Source: an uncultured Lacinutrix sp.
GTDB lineage: Bacteria; Bacteroidota; Bacteroidia; Flavobacteriales; Flavobacteriaceae
Length of the DNA: 7,450 nt
Assembly (NCBI GenBank): GCA_937916035.1
Contig: CALGIH010000348.1
Coordinates: forward strand, 1-7,450
Direction of reading: 5' to 3'
The notes beneath the pieces are model-generated. The model was not told where the DNA came from, did no database searches, and was given only the letters and a program-made list of their open reading frames with translations. Shown here in pieces: positions 1 to 7,042 of the stretch (its first letter is position 1; every line of letters starts with the position of its first letter). A program made the translations under genes and the position numbers.

Positions 1-1
1 T

Positions 2-301
2 TTAATAGTCGAAGCTTTCCCTCGCTATGTTAGGTTTGAATGTCCTGATGGCGAAGCAACCTTCTCCATTCACAAAGCGGAAACGCTACCAAAAGGAAAT
101 GGTTTGAGTATTTATTTTGAAGATGAAAATTTAGATGCTTTGGTTTCTCAATTAAAACAAAAAGGAATTATCTTTATAAGCGACCCAGAAGATAAAACAT
201 GGTTATGGCGAGAAGCTCATTTGGAAGATCCAGATGGGAATCATATCATTTTGTATCACGCTGGAACCAATAGAAAAAATCCTCCTTGGAGAATTAAATA
301 A
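2..301 (+). CDS. VOC family (glyoxalase/bleomycin-resistance fold) protein, 5'-truncated
   Basis: The reading frame is open from the left window edge to a TAA at 299-301, giving 99 residues. The true start lies outside the window; the TTG at 104 is an internal leucine codon. The C-terminal part carries the VOC signature EDPDGNHIILY, followed by HAGTNRKNPPWRIK, an ending I recognise from a common Bacteroidota VOC subgroup. An earlier CPDGEATFSIH strand matches the first half of a VOC module. VOC proteins are small cytosolic metal-dependent isomerases, dioxygenases or drug-binding proteins. In glyoxalase I-like members the last motif usually reads DPDGNxIEL, with the Glu binding metal; here that position is Ile, so classic glyoxalase I chemistry is doubtful. 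No signal peptide can be judged because the N-terminus is missing. The next gene starts 8 bases after the stop, suggesting co-transcription. The substrate is unknown. Confidence 0.85.
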   Translation, partial: LIVEAFPRYVRFECPDGEATFSIHKAETLPKGNGLSIYFEDENLDALVSQLKQKGIIFISDPEDKTWLWREAHLEDPDGNHIILYHAGTNRKNPPWRIK

Positions 302-309
302 GAAAATAG

Positions 310-1062
310 ATGAAAAATATACTTTACATTATAACATTCATGCTTTTAGGAAGCTGTAATTCTTCACAAGAAAAGAAAGATATAATTGATGAATTTCCTG
401 CTTTCACAGAAATTAAGGAGTTTCCCAAACTAGAATCCAATCGCTACAACGTGGCTTTCTTAATTATGGATGGTACATTTAATACTGAACTTACAGCACC
501 TTATGACATTTTTCAACACACCATTTTTAGAGATAGTATTAAAGCTATGAATGTATTTACGGTTGCCAATACAGATGATGCTATTACCACATTTGAAGGC
601 ATGAAAATAATTCCTGATTTTAATTACCTGTCAGATGAATTACCAAAAATTGATATTCTCGTTGTGCCAAGTGCAGAACATCATTTAGATTCAGATTTAG
701 ACGATGATGCCATGATTAACTTTGTGAAAATGGTTGATAAAGAAGCACAATTTATTACCTCACATTGTGATGGTGCATTTGTGTTAGCAAAAGCAGGGTT
801 ATTAGATGATGCTGTATCTACAACTTTTCCAAGTGACATTGATGCTATGAGAACTATGTTTCCAAATCTTGATATTAGAAAAGAAGTGTTATTTGTACAC
901 GACGGAAAATACATTACCTCAGCTGGTGGAGCTAAAAGCTTTGAGGCTGCACTCTATTTATGTGAGTTTTTATATGGAAAAGAGATTGCTCAATCTTTAG
1001 CAGGAGGATTGGTAATTGATTGGAATGTAGATAATATTCCACATGTAATTGTTAAAAAATAA
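310..1062 (+). CDS. DJ-1/PfpI-family lipoprotein (GATase1-like fold)
   Basis: This 250-residue protein begins with a lipoprotein signal peptide: MKN, a hydrophobic stretch, then the lipobox LLGSC with Cys16 as the predicted lipidated residue. A linker follows to about residue 45. The DJ-1/PfpI domain spans about 46-235. The nucleophile elbow reads ITSHCDGAFVLAKAGLLD with Cys153 as the expected active-site cysteine. An upstream Glu60 in FNTELTAPYDIF sits where the family has its conserved acidic residue. TTFPSD (171-176) and KYITSAGGAKSFEAALYL (200-217) match the pattern of the isonitrile-hydratase and GlxA-type branch. That branch often forms the N-terminal half of AraC-type regulators, but there is no DNA-binding domain here. 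The lipobox places the protein in the periplasm or on the outer membrane, whereas most family members are cytosolic. The ATG follows the VOC stop by 8 bases, with no clear Shine-Dalgarno. The reaction is not predictable: hydratase, deglycase-like, protease-like or binding roles are all possible. Confidence 0.85.
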   Translation: MKNILYIITFMLLGSCNSSQEKKDIIDEFPAFTEIKEFPKLESNRYNVAFLIMDGTFNTELTAPYDIFQHTIFRDSIKAMNVFTVANTDDAITTFEGMKIIPDFNYLSDELPKIDILVVPSAEHHLDSDLDDDAMINFVKMVDKEAQFITSHCDGAFVLAKAGLLDDAVSTTFPSDIDAMRTMFPNLDIRKEVLFVHDGKYITSAGGAKSFEAALYLCEFLYGKEIAQSLAGGLVIDWNVDNIPHVIVKK

Positions 1063-1101
1063 ATACCTATCTATTATTAACATTTTTTTCTTAGCTTTAA
1101 G

Positions 1102-1134
1102 ATTGATTTTTGCGCGTAATCAATATAAAATCAA
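1102..1134. repeat. overlapping inverted repeats before the triple-plug gene
   Basis: TTGATTTT at 1103-1110 is the exact reverse complement of AAAATCAA at 1127-1134 (8 bp arms, 16-base spacer). The same left segment, ATTGATT at 1102-1108, is also the exact reverse complement of AATCAAT at 1118-1124 (7 bp arms, 9-base spacer containing GCGCG). One left arm can therefore pair with either of two right arms, and it overlaps the candidate -7 element. This could be an operator or a short leader structure ending 6 bases before the ATG, or a chance result of AT-rich sequence. Confidence 0.35.
1105..1112 (+). promoter_or_regulatory. candidate -7 element, Bacteroidota type
   Basis: GATTTTTG differs from the Bacteroidota -7 consensus TAnnTTTG only in its first base and lies 28 bases before the ATG at 1141. 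The region about 19-20 bases upstream is a run of seven T rather than a proper TTG -33 box, so the match is partial. If real, transcription would start near 1117-1120 and give a leader of about 20 bases. Such AT-rich matches arise easily by chance. Confidence 0.25.
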
Positions 1135-1140
1135 CCCATT

Positions 1141-4100
1141 ATGAAACATGCTATTCTTACCTTATTGCTTTTAGTTGTATTAACTTCAGCGTACTCACAA
1201 ACTAAAAGCACCAAGGAAATCTCAGGTACTATAACCTATCTTAATGAGCCTTTAAAAGATGTAAACATTACTATTAAGAATACTTCAAAAGGCACTAAAA
1301 CAAACGACAATGGCGACTATAGTTTACAAGCAAACATTGGAGACCAAATCCAATATAGTTACGTTGGTTTTGAAACTGTAACCATTACGATAGAAGATGT
1401 TACTAGTGTCTTAAATATTGAAATGGATAACTATGTTACCAAATTAGATGAAGTAATTGTTGAAGGCACTTCAAAAACAAAAAAATCATCCCCTGGAGAT
1501 GAATACAATAGAAAAATTAATACTTCACACGGAAATATAAACCCAATGTTATTGCCTGATTCTAGGTATTTCTCTCGAGATAGAATTGCAACGCAATACA
1601 GAACCTTATCAGATGCTCTTAAATTTTATTATCCAAAAGGAATAGATTTTTTCACAGAATTTGAAGTTGATGGCAAAATATTTGATTTTGAGCCTCACGT
1701 TAAGATGTCTACTATTCGCGACATTTATGTCGCCACAATTAGGTCAGCCAAATACCCTAGTCCTATTCAAATAATGATAATCAGAACTACAAATAGTGAA
1801 GAGTACAGAGAAATAACTGCTGAAAAACATAGAAACCAAAATTATTATGACGACGATGCCATAGTCTCAGATGAAACCGAAACCTTATCATCAAATAATC
1901 TTATTAAAACTATTTCTGGGAAAGTCACCAATCTATTCGCACCTATTCCTAATGTAAATATTACTATTAAAGGCACTTCAAAAGCGATAAAAACAGATGA
2001 CAAAGGTGATTATAACTTACAAGCAAACATTGGAGACATTGTTGAATATAGTCATGTTAGTTACACAACCGTTGCTGTCATGGTTGAAGATGTAACCTCA
2101 ACCTTAAATATTGAACTACAAGAAAAAAACAACCAATTGGATGAAGTAGTGGTGAAAGCTCGTATAGACCAAAAAGCAATAGAGTTTGAAAAAAAGATGA
2201 ATGTTGAGCTAAAAACCTCTTTTGGGACGTTTAATCCAAAAAAATCAGGCCTTGCTATTGAATATGTCCCTGGAAAATCTCTCAATCTTGGTAGCCCAAA
2301 TTTAGCTGGAACACTTGGAGGTAAAGTTGCTGGAACCAGAGCTGTAGGAATTCCTCCTGTGCTTCTCATTAGAGAAAAAGCGGCAACATATGTTGTAGAT
2401 GGTATGGAAGTTGCATTTCCTGAACAAATAGACATTAGCAACATTGAAGACATATATATAGTTAAACATAAATCTCTTGTAATTATAAGAACCAAAATGT
2501 CTCCTGAAATTCAAGAAGAAAAAAGAAAAGCCGTTGCCGAACAACACCAAAACCAAAACTATTACAACGCAGATGCTGTAACCACTTCAGATGAAGCAAC
2601 ATTTTCATCAGCAAACATAACCACAACACAACCTAAATTTATCATTGCCAAAGACATTCATGGTAAGGTTACCTATTTAGATGCACCAATGCCATTAGTA
2701 AATATTAGTATTGTTGGCAAAAACTCGGGCATCGTAACCAGCCCTAAAGGCACTTATAGTATTGAAGCCAATGTTGGTGATATTATTCAATACTCTCATG
2801 TTGGCTTTGCAACGGTTTCTATTATTGTGGAAGATGTTACAGAAGTGTTAAACATTGAAATGGTTGAAAAACAAAATGAACTAGAAACAGTAATCGTAAC
2901 AGCAGATGGAAAACTAGGCAAAACTGCAGAGCTTGCTAAAAAAGCAGATAAGACGTTTAAAACAGCAATGGGAACTTACGACCCAAAAACGTCAGGAAAC
3001 TCTTCCGCTTATATTGATGGCAATGATGTTACTTCTGGAGCTCGAGATATCTTAGATGTGTTGAATGGTAAAGTTGCTGGTGTAACTGTAGATCGTGTAA
3101 ACATGGTTGTAAAACTTAGAAGCACAGGTTCCATAAATACTGATGTTCCAGCAATTTTTGATGTTGATGGAGTTATTGTGAATGGCATTCCACAAATTGA
3201 TCCAGCAAATATCAAAGACATCCACCTTTTAAAATCATTAGCTTCAACTACTCGTTATGGAACAGCTGGAAGAGGTGGTGTGATTGTAGTTACTACTAAA
3301 TCTGGTGACTTTAGCGCTGCGGAAGCCAATAGAAATAAAATAGCAGATAAATACACAAACAAAGATTATTATGCCAATGATGCCTCGCAAATATCCTTGT
3401 CGAGTTTAAATGCCAATTCGTATGCTGATGCCTTGGAAGCATTTCCGAATAAGCAAAAAGCATTCATTTACTATGATGAAAAACTTAAAAATCAACTACC
3501 TAGTTATGCCGATCATATTGCCATTGCACAAAAATTTGTATCCCATTTTAACGACTTAACACTGTCCACTCAAATTTTTAAAGAACTTATAGAACGCAAC
3601 AGCAAAAATCCAGAAGTATTAAAAGCCATTGCTTTTCATCTACAAACTATTGGCAGACCTAAAGAAGCTATTGAAGCTTATGAACTTACGTTTAAACTGC
3701 GACCTCAGTATGCACAATCGTATCGTGATTTGGCAAATGCATATATAGATAATGACCAATATAAAAAGTCATGGCGTTTGTACATGAGTTACCTTATGCA
3801 AGGTAATGATGTGAGTACTGAAGGGATTGGTGAACTCATTTACAACGAAATGGAGTGGTTATATTTTAGTAGAAGAAACCAAACAGAAATCAAAGAAAAA
3901 TTTGTACCAAAGAGTGAAAATTTGTTCGATTTTAGAAACGATGTGCGCATTGTCGTAGAATGGAATTCTTCGGAGGCTGAATTTGATTTAGAATTTGTAA
4001 ATCCCGATCTACGCTCGTATGTATTTGAGCATACGTTAGCTGGCAACCAAGAACTCATTACTGACGAAAAAGAAAAAGGCTATTCAAGTAAAGAATTTTT

Positions 4101-4311
4101 TATTGACGATTTAAAAGATGGTGAATGGTTGGTAAACATTAGCTACAAAGGCAATAAAAAACCAGAGCCAACGTATTTTAAAATAACCAAGTTTTATAAT
4201 TGGGGAAAAGCAACCGAGACGAAAGCAGTTTCAGTTTACAAATTTCAAAATGAACGTGAGAAAATTCAATTGATGCAGTTTAATAAGGAATTGTTGGTGG
4301 CTTCAAAATAA
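1141..4311 (+). CDS. exported protein with three CarboxypepD_reg/plug modules, TPRs and a C-terminal beta domain
   Basis: The 1056-residue protein starts with a signal peptide (about 1-19, ending SAYSQ). Three tandem modules follow at about 26-241, 257-480 and 505-748. Each has a CarboxypepD_reg-like beta-sandwich, a LDEVIV or LETVIV-type strand, a TonB-receptor plug-like segment with a VDG motif (176-178, 419-421, 675-677) and an (I)xDI strand, then a tail with NYY or DYY. Only the third plug is close to canonical SusC/RagA form, with LNGKVAG (641-647) and YGTAGRGGVIVVTTK (706-720). Residues about 790-887 look like TPR helices, including GRPKEAIEAYELTFKLRP. Residues 933-1035 form a beta-rich domain (VRIVVEWNSSEAEFDLEF...) reminiscent of DUF2135-type sequences. 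No outer-membrane beta-barrel follows any plug, so this is not a TonB-dependent transporter. A periplasmic scaffold or binding role is inferred. No Shine-Dalgarno precedes the ATG; the signal peptide supports this start. Confidence 0.85.
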   Translation: MKHAILTLLLLVVLTSAYSQTKSTKEISGTITYLNEPLKDVNITIKNTSKGTKTNDNGDYSLQANIGDQIQYSYVGFETVTITIEDVTSVLNIEMDNYVTKLDEVIVEGTSKTKKSSPGDEYNRKINTSHGNINPMLLPDSRYFSRDRIATQYRTLSDALKFYYPKGIDFFTEFEVDGKIFDFEPHVKMSTIRDIYVATIRSAKYPSPIQIMIIRTTNSEEYREITAEKHRNQNYYDDDAIVSDETETLSSNNLIKTISGKVTNLFAPIPNVNITIKGTSKAIKTDDKGDYNLQANIGDIVEYSHVSYTTVAVMVEDVTSTLNIELQEKNNQLDEVVVKARIDQKAIEFEKKMNVELKTSFGTFNPKKSGLAIEYVPGKSLNLGSPNLAGTLGGKVAGTRAVGIPPVLLIREKAATYVVDGMEVAFPEQIDISNIEDIYIVKHKSLVIIRTKMSPEIQEEKRKAVAEQHQNQNYYNADAVTTSDEATFSSANITTTQPKFIIAKDIHGKVTYLDAPMPLVNISIVGKNSGIVTSPKGTYSIEANVGDIIQYSHVGFATVSIIVEDVTEVLNIEMVEKQNELETVIVTADGKLGKTAELAKKADKTFKTAMGTYDPKTSGNSSAYIDGNDVTSGARDILDVLNGKVAGVTVDRVNMVVKLRSTGSINTDVPAIFDVDGVIVNGIPQIDPANIKDIHLLKSLASTTRYGTAGRGGVIVVTTKSGDFSAAEANRNKIADKYTNKDYYANDASQISLSSLNANSYADALEAFPNKQKAFIYYDEKLKNQLPSYADHIAIAQKFVSHFNDLTLSTQIFKELIERNSKNPEVLKAIAFHLQTIGRPKEAIEAYELTFKLRPQYAQSYRDLANAYIDNDQYKKSWRLYMSYLMQGNDVSTEGIGELIYNEMEWLYFSRRNQTEIKEKFVPKSENLFDFRNDVRIVVEWNSSEAEFDLEFVNPDLRSYVFEHTLAGNQELITDEKEKGYSSKEFFIDDLKDGEWLVNISYKGNKKPEPTYFKITKFYNWGKATETKAVSVYKFQNEREKIQLMQFNKELLVASK
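1216..1863 (+). repeat. module 1 of 3 (CarboxypepD_reg + degenerate plug)
   Basis: Residues 26-241. The CarboxypepD_reg-like half (about 26-108) includes VNITIKNTSKGTKT and LQANIGD. The plug-like part keeps VDG (176-178) and TIRDIYV but lacks both the GKVAG motif and the glycine-rich YG..G..GVI segment, ending instead in IQIMIIRTTN. The module closes with NQNYYDDDA. Its plug part is the most diverged of the three. Confidence 0.8.
1909..2580 (+). repeat. module 2 of 3 (CarboxypepD_reg + partial plug)
   Basis: Residues 257-480. The sandwich domain (about 257-340) is strikingly close to module 1: 22 of 28 residues agree between 41-68 and 272-299, and 21 nucleotides are identical at 1324-1344 and 2017-2037, exactly 693 bases (231 codons) apart. 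The plug part keeps GKVAG (394-398), VDG (419-421) and ISNIEDIYIVK but ends in LVIIRTK without the glycine-rich segment. The tail reads NQNYYNADA. Confidence 0.8.
2653..3384 (+). repeat. module 3 of 3 (CarboxypepD_reg + near-canonical plug)
   Basis: Residues 505-748. The sandwich domain (about 505-588) agrees with module 2 at only 14 of 28 positions over the segment compared (520-547). The plug is the most complete: LNGKVAG, VDGVIVNG, NIKDIHLLKS, then YGTAGRGGVIVVTTKSG, the pattern seen at the end of SusC/RagA-type plug domains. In a true receptor a barrel would follow; here the tail NKDYYANDA leads into TPR helices. Confidence 0.85.
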
Positions 4312-4406
4312 GACAACTCTAAGATTTTTGAACGGAAAATGTTAAATGTAAATCATTTGCTACAAGAGTAATATAATTTCCTTATTTTTAATTTTCATTT
4401 TTCTAA

Positions 4407-4418
4407 CCAACCAACCAA
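4407..4418 (+). repeat. (CCAA)3 tetranucleotide repeat abutting a start codon
   Basis: Three CCAA units lie directly against the ATG at 4419. They sit where a ribosome binding site would be, and no AG-rich Shine-Dalgarno is present. The repeat is outside the coding region, so slippage would change leader length, not reading frame. Confidence 0.6.
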
Positions 4419-6986
4419 ATGCGACTAACAAAATTTGTTTTCACCATGATATGTGCTACATTCATGATAACAACGCTTTCAGCACAAGACTATTTTTTTA
4501 AAAACAAAGCACCTTTTAATCCAGACATTCCGTCGCCTGAAGAATTTTTAGGTAGACCCATTGGATCACAGCATACAAGACATGATTTAATTGTTGCGTA
4601 TTTAACCAAACTGGCTGAACTTTCTGATCGTGCAGAAATTGAAACCTATGGTTATACACATGAAATGCGTAAATTAGTCATGTTACGTGTCTCAACGCCT
4701 GAAAATTTAAAGAACTTAGAATCCATTAAAACAGAGCATTTAAAATTTATAGATCCTAATCAATCGCCAACAAATTATAATGCTGTTCCTATTTTTATTC
4801 AACTTGGATATAATGTGCATGGTAACGAACCTTCAAGTTCTGAAGCAGCTTTATTAACCGCATACACTTTAGTGGCCTCAAACAGTTCTGAGGTAAAAAA
4901 TTATATTGAGAATTCAGTTATTTTTATCGATCCAACCATTAATCCTGATGGTCGTGACAGGCATACACAATGGGCAAATCAATTCCTCGCTAAAGAAATC
5001 GTGTCAGATGGTGCAGATGCCGAACATAACGAAACTTGGCCAAGAGGAAGAACTAATCATTATTGGTTTGATTTAAACAGAGATTGGTTATTAGCTGTAA
5101 ATCCTGAAAGTCAAGGGAAATTAAATTGGTATCATCAATGGTATCCAAATGTTGTGACCGATTTTCATGAAATGGGGACCAATAGCAATCACTTTTTTGA
5201 ACCTATGAAACCCATTGGTTCACAGGATCCAATCATGCCAAAAGAAAATTACGAGGACTTGAACGATATGTTTGCTCCTTATTTCACAGAGGCTTTAGAT
5301 GATATTGGCTCTTTCTACTATACTAAAGAATCTTTTGATGGTACCTATCCAGGTTATGGCTCGTCTTATCCAGATTTACAAGGTGCTTTAGCTTTACTAT
5401 TTGAACAAGCAAGTTCAAGAGGTCACCTACAGAATACAGATTTTGGCACCATGTCTTTTGCGTTTACTATTAGAAATCAGTACACATCTGGCATTGCAAC
5501 CATTAAAGCTGCCGTTGAAAACAAAGCATACTTGCGAAAATACCAGCAAACATTCTTTAAAACTGCACTGACTGAAAAAGCACCAACTGGTTTTGAGGCA
5601 TACGAATTTGGAGATGCTTATGATAATAACCGAAACAAAACGTTTGTCGATTTCCTTTTAGAGCACAAAATAAAAGTCTATAAAAACGGAAACAAGTTTA
5701 CAGTCCCATTAAAGCAACCTCAACGCAGAATGGTTCAAACCATGTTTGAAACTTATAGTAAATATCGCGACAGTGTATTTTATGATGCTTCAGCTTGGAG
5801 TGTGGCTAATTTTTATAACCTGAAATATCGTGGACTAAAAACAGCTAATCTTGGTGAAGAAGTTAAGTCTACAGAAAGCATAAATAAAGTTACCTTAGTC
5901 CCTAAAAGCGACTACGCATATATTATGGATTGGGATGACTACTATGCACCTTCAGCTTTATATTATATGCAATCAAAAGGTGTTATAGCCTCTTCAGCTT
6001 TTAAGCCCTTTTCATCAAAAACCAATCTAGGAAATAAAGATTTTAATTATGGAAGCATAATGATTCCTATAAGTAAACAGCAAAAACTGTCTAGCGATAA
6101 GGTTTATGAAATTGTACGTGAGGCTCAAAATAAATTTAATGTGCCAATCTATGCAGCAAATACTGGATTCAGTATCAAAGGAATAGATTTAGGAAGTAAT
6201 AATTTTAGAACCGTAAAAAAACCAAAAGCAGCCATACTTGTTGGTGATGGTGTAAGTTCTTCTGAAGCTGGTGAAGTATGGCATTTATTGGACACAAGAA
6301 CAAAGATGCCAATAACAAAGATTCAAACCAATACTTTACGTGGGAATTGGCTAGACAAATACAACATACTTGTTTTAGCATCTGGAAGTTATAATACTCT
6401 CGATTCTATTCAGCGTCAAAATATTAAAGATTGGACTGCCAATGGTAATACATTAATTACTATAGGCACTGCATCGAAATGGGTCATTGACAAAAAATTG
6501 GTCAAAGAAAAATTAACTGAAAAACCGAAGCCAAAAGACAAAGACAAGGACAAAAAAGAGGAAGCTGAAAAAGTTGAAAGATTGCCATATGTTAATGCTT
6601 CAGAAAACTTAGGAAGAGAAGAAATAGGTGGAGCCATTTTTGAGGTTGACTTAGACATAACTCATCCTTTAGGTTTTGGATATCGAAATAATTTAGTTCC
6701 TGTTTATAAAAACAATAATGTGTTTTTAGCACCAAGTACTAGTGAATATGGCACTGTAGCTAAGTATACCGAGAATCCTCATATTGATGGATATATCTCA
6801 AACGACAATTTGAACATTTACTTAAAACCTTCGGCATCACTTATTGTGAGTCCATTAGGAAGAGGTCGTGTCGTCATGTTTGCAGATAATCCTAATTTTA
6901 GAGGTGCTTGGTATGGCACAAACCGACTCTTTTTAAATGCACTGTTTTTAGGTAATCATATTTCTGTTCCGAAAAAAGGCAACTAA
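4419..6986 (+). CDS. exported M14-family zinc carboxypeptidase with C-terminal GATase1-like domain
   Basis: This 855-residue protein has a signal peptide (about 1-22, ending TLSAQ) and an M14 peptidase domain at about 50-370. The zinc ligands are visible: HGNE gives His134 and Glu137, and the second histidine is His250 in VTDFHEMG. NPDGRD (176-180 region) and DLNRDW (Asn220-Arg221) correspond to the family's substrate-carboxylate-binding motifs. Glu329 in LLFEQAS is the likely catalytic glutamate. All key residues are present, so the enzyme is probably active, removing C-terminal residues from peptides in the periplasm or outside the cell. After a middle region (about 390-595), residues 600-840 look like a class I glutamine-amidotransferase-like fold (KAAILVGDGVSSSEAGEVW, YNILVLASGSY), split by a lysine-rich insert at 693-719. 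The length is usual for this Bacteroidota subgroup. The ATG at 4419 gives the complete signal peptide. The next gene starts 61 bases after the stop. Confidence 0.9.
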   Translation: MRLTKFVFTMICATFMITTLSAQDYFFKNKAPFNPDIPSPEEFLGRPIGSQHTRHDLIVAYLTKLAELSDRAEIETYGYTHEMRKLVMLRVSTPENLKNLESIKTEHLKFIDPNQSPTNYNAVPIFIQLGYNVHGNEPSSSEAALLTAYTLVASNSSEVKNYIENSVIFIDPTINPDGRDRHTQWANQFLAKEIVSDGADAEHNETWPRGRTNHYWFDLNRDWLLAVNPESQGKLNWYHQWYPNVVTDFHEMGTNSNHFFEPMKPIGSQDPIMPKENYEDLNDMFAPYFTEALDDIGSFYYTKESFDGTYPGYGSSYPDLQGALALLFEQASSRGHLQNTDFGTMSFAFTIRNQYTSGIATIKAAVENKAYLRKYQQTFFKTALTEKAPTGFEAYEFGDAYDNNRNKTFVDFLLEHKIKVYKNGNKFTVPLKQPQRRMVQTMFETYSKYRDSVFYDASAWSVANFYNLKYRGLKTANLGEEVKSTESINKVTLVPKSDYAYIMDWDDYYAPSALYYMQSKGVIASSAFKPFSSKTNLGNKDFNYGSIMIPISKQQKLSSDKVYEIVREAQNKFNVPIYAANTGFSIKGIDLGSNNFRTVKKPKAAILVGDGVSSSEAGEVWHLLDTRTKMPITKIQTNTLRGNWLDKYNILVLASGSYNTLDSIQRQNIKDWTANGNTLITIGTASKWVIDKKLVKEKLTEKPKPKDKDKDKKEEAEKVERLPYVNASENLGREEIGGAIFEVDLDITHPLGFGYRNNLVPVYKNNNVFLAPSTSEYGTVAKYTENPHIDGYISNDNLNIYLKPSASLIVSPLGRGRVVMFADNPNFRGAWYGTNRLFLNALFLGNHISVPKKGN
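6495..6575 (+). other. lysine-rich low-complexity insert in the M14 protein
   Basis: Residues 693-719 are almost entirely K, E, D and P, with KDKDKDKKEE at the centre encoded by near-repeats of AAAGAC/AAGGAC. The insert lies between a TIGTASKWVI strand and the NASENLG segment of the C-terminal domain. It is likely a flexible surface loop, and its repetitive coding makes it prone to length variation. Confidence 0.7.
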
Positions 6987-7023
6987 TTAACAATAAAATA
7001 TTAAATTATTTAACTAAAAAAGA

Positions 7024-7042
7024 TTCCCAATCAAGTTGGGAA
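7024..7042. promoter_or_regulatory. perfect hairpin just before the amidohydrolase start
   Basis: TTCCCAA (7024-7030) and TTGGGAA (7036-7042) form a 7 bp perfect stem with a 5-base loop. The 3' arm ends 5 bases before the ATG at 7048. On the + strand no T-run follows, so it is not a standard intrinsic terminator for the M14 gene. On the - strand it would be followed by TCTTTTTTAG, a terminator-like layout, but no - strand gene reads into it from the visible right side. It may act on translation initiation, partly end transcription or mark an mRNA processing point. Confidence 0.5.

Noticed and set aside
104..301. A 65-residue gene starting at TTG 104
   Set aside because: The frame continues upstream to the window edge with VOC-like sequence, so 104 is an internal codon.
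681..914. Open frame on the - strand inside the DJ-1-family gene
   Set aside because: It lies wholly within a well-supported coding gene, has no recognisable motif, and reflects codon bias of the + strand gene.
1092..1099. TAGCTTTA as the -7 box of the triple-plug gene
   Set aside because: It lacks the final G and has no TTG about 19 bases upstream; GATTTTTG at 1105-1112 is at least as good.
2061..2556. Two overlapping - strand open frames inside the triple-plug gene
   Set aside because: They are antisense to conserved repeat modules and the proteins are low-complexity Ser/Phe/Thr-rich, as expected from antisense reading.
1141..4311. A TonB-dependent outer-membrane receptor
   Set aside because: After the third plug there are TPR-like helices and one beta domain of about 100 residues, not the 500 or more residues of alternating strands that a barrel requires.
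4312..4418. Promoter upstream of the M14 gene (TATTTTTA at 4383-4390, TAATTTTC at 4389-4396)
   Set aside because: Both miss the final G of TAnnTTTG and neither has a TTG box at the right distance; the nearest, at 4357-4359, is 23 bases or more upstream.
6416..6658. - strand open frame over the lysine-rich part of the M14 gene
   Set aside because: Its Ser/Phe/Leu-rich run is the reverse reading of the Lys/Asp/Glu insert, not a gene.
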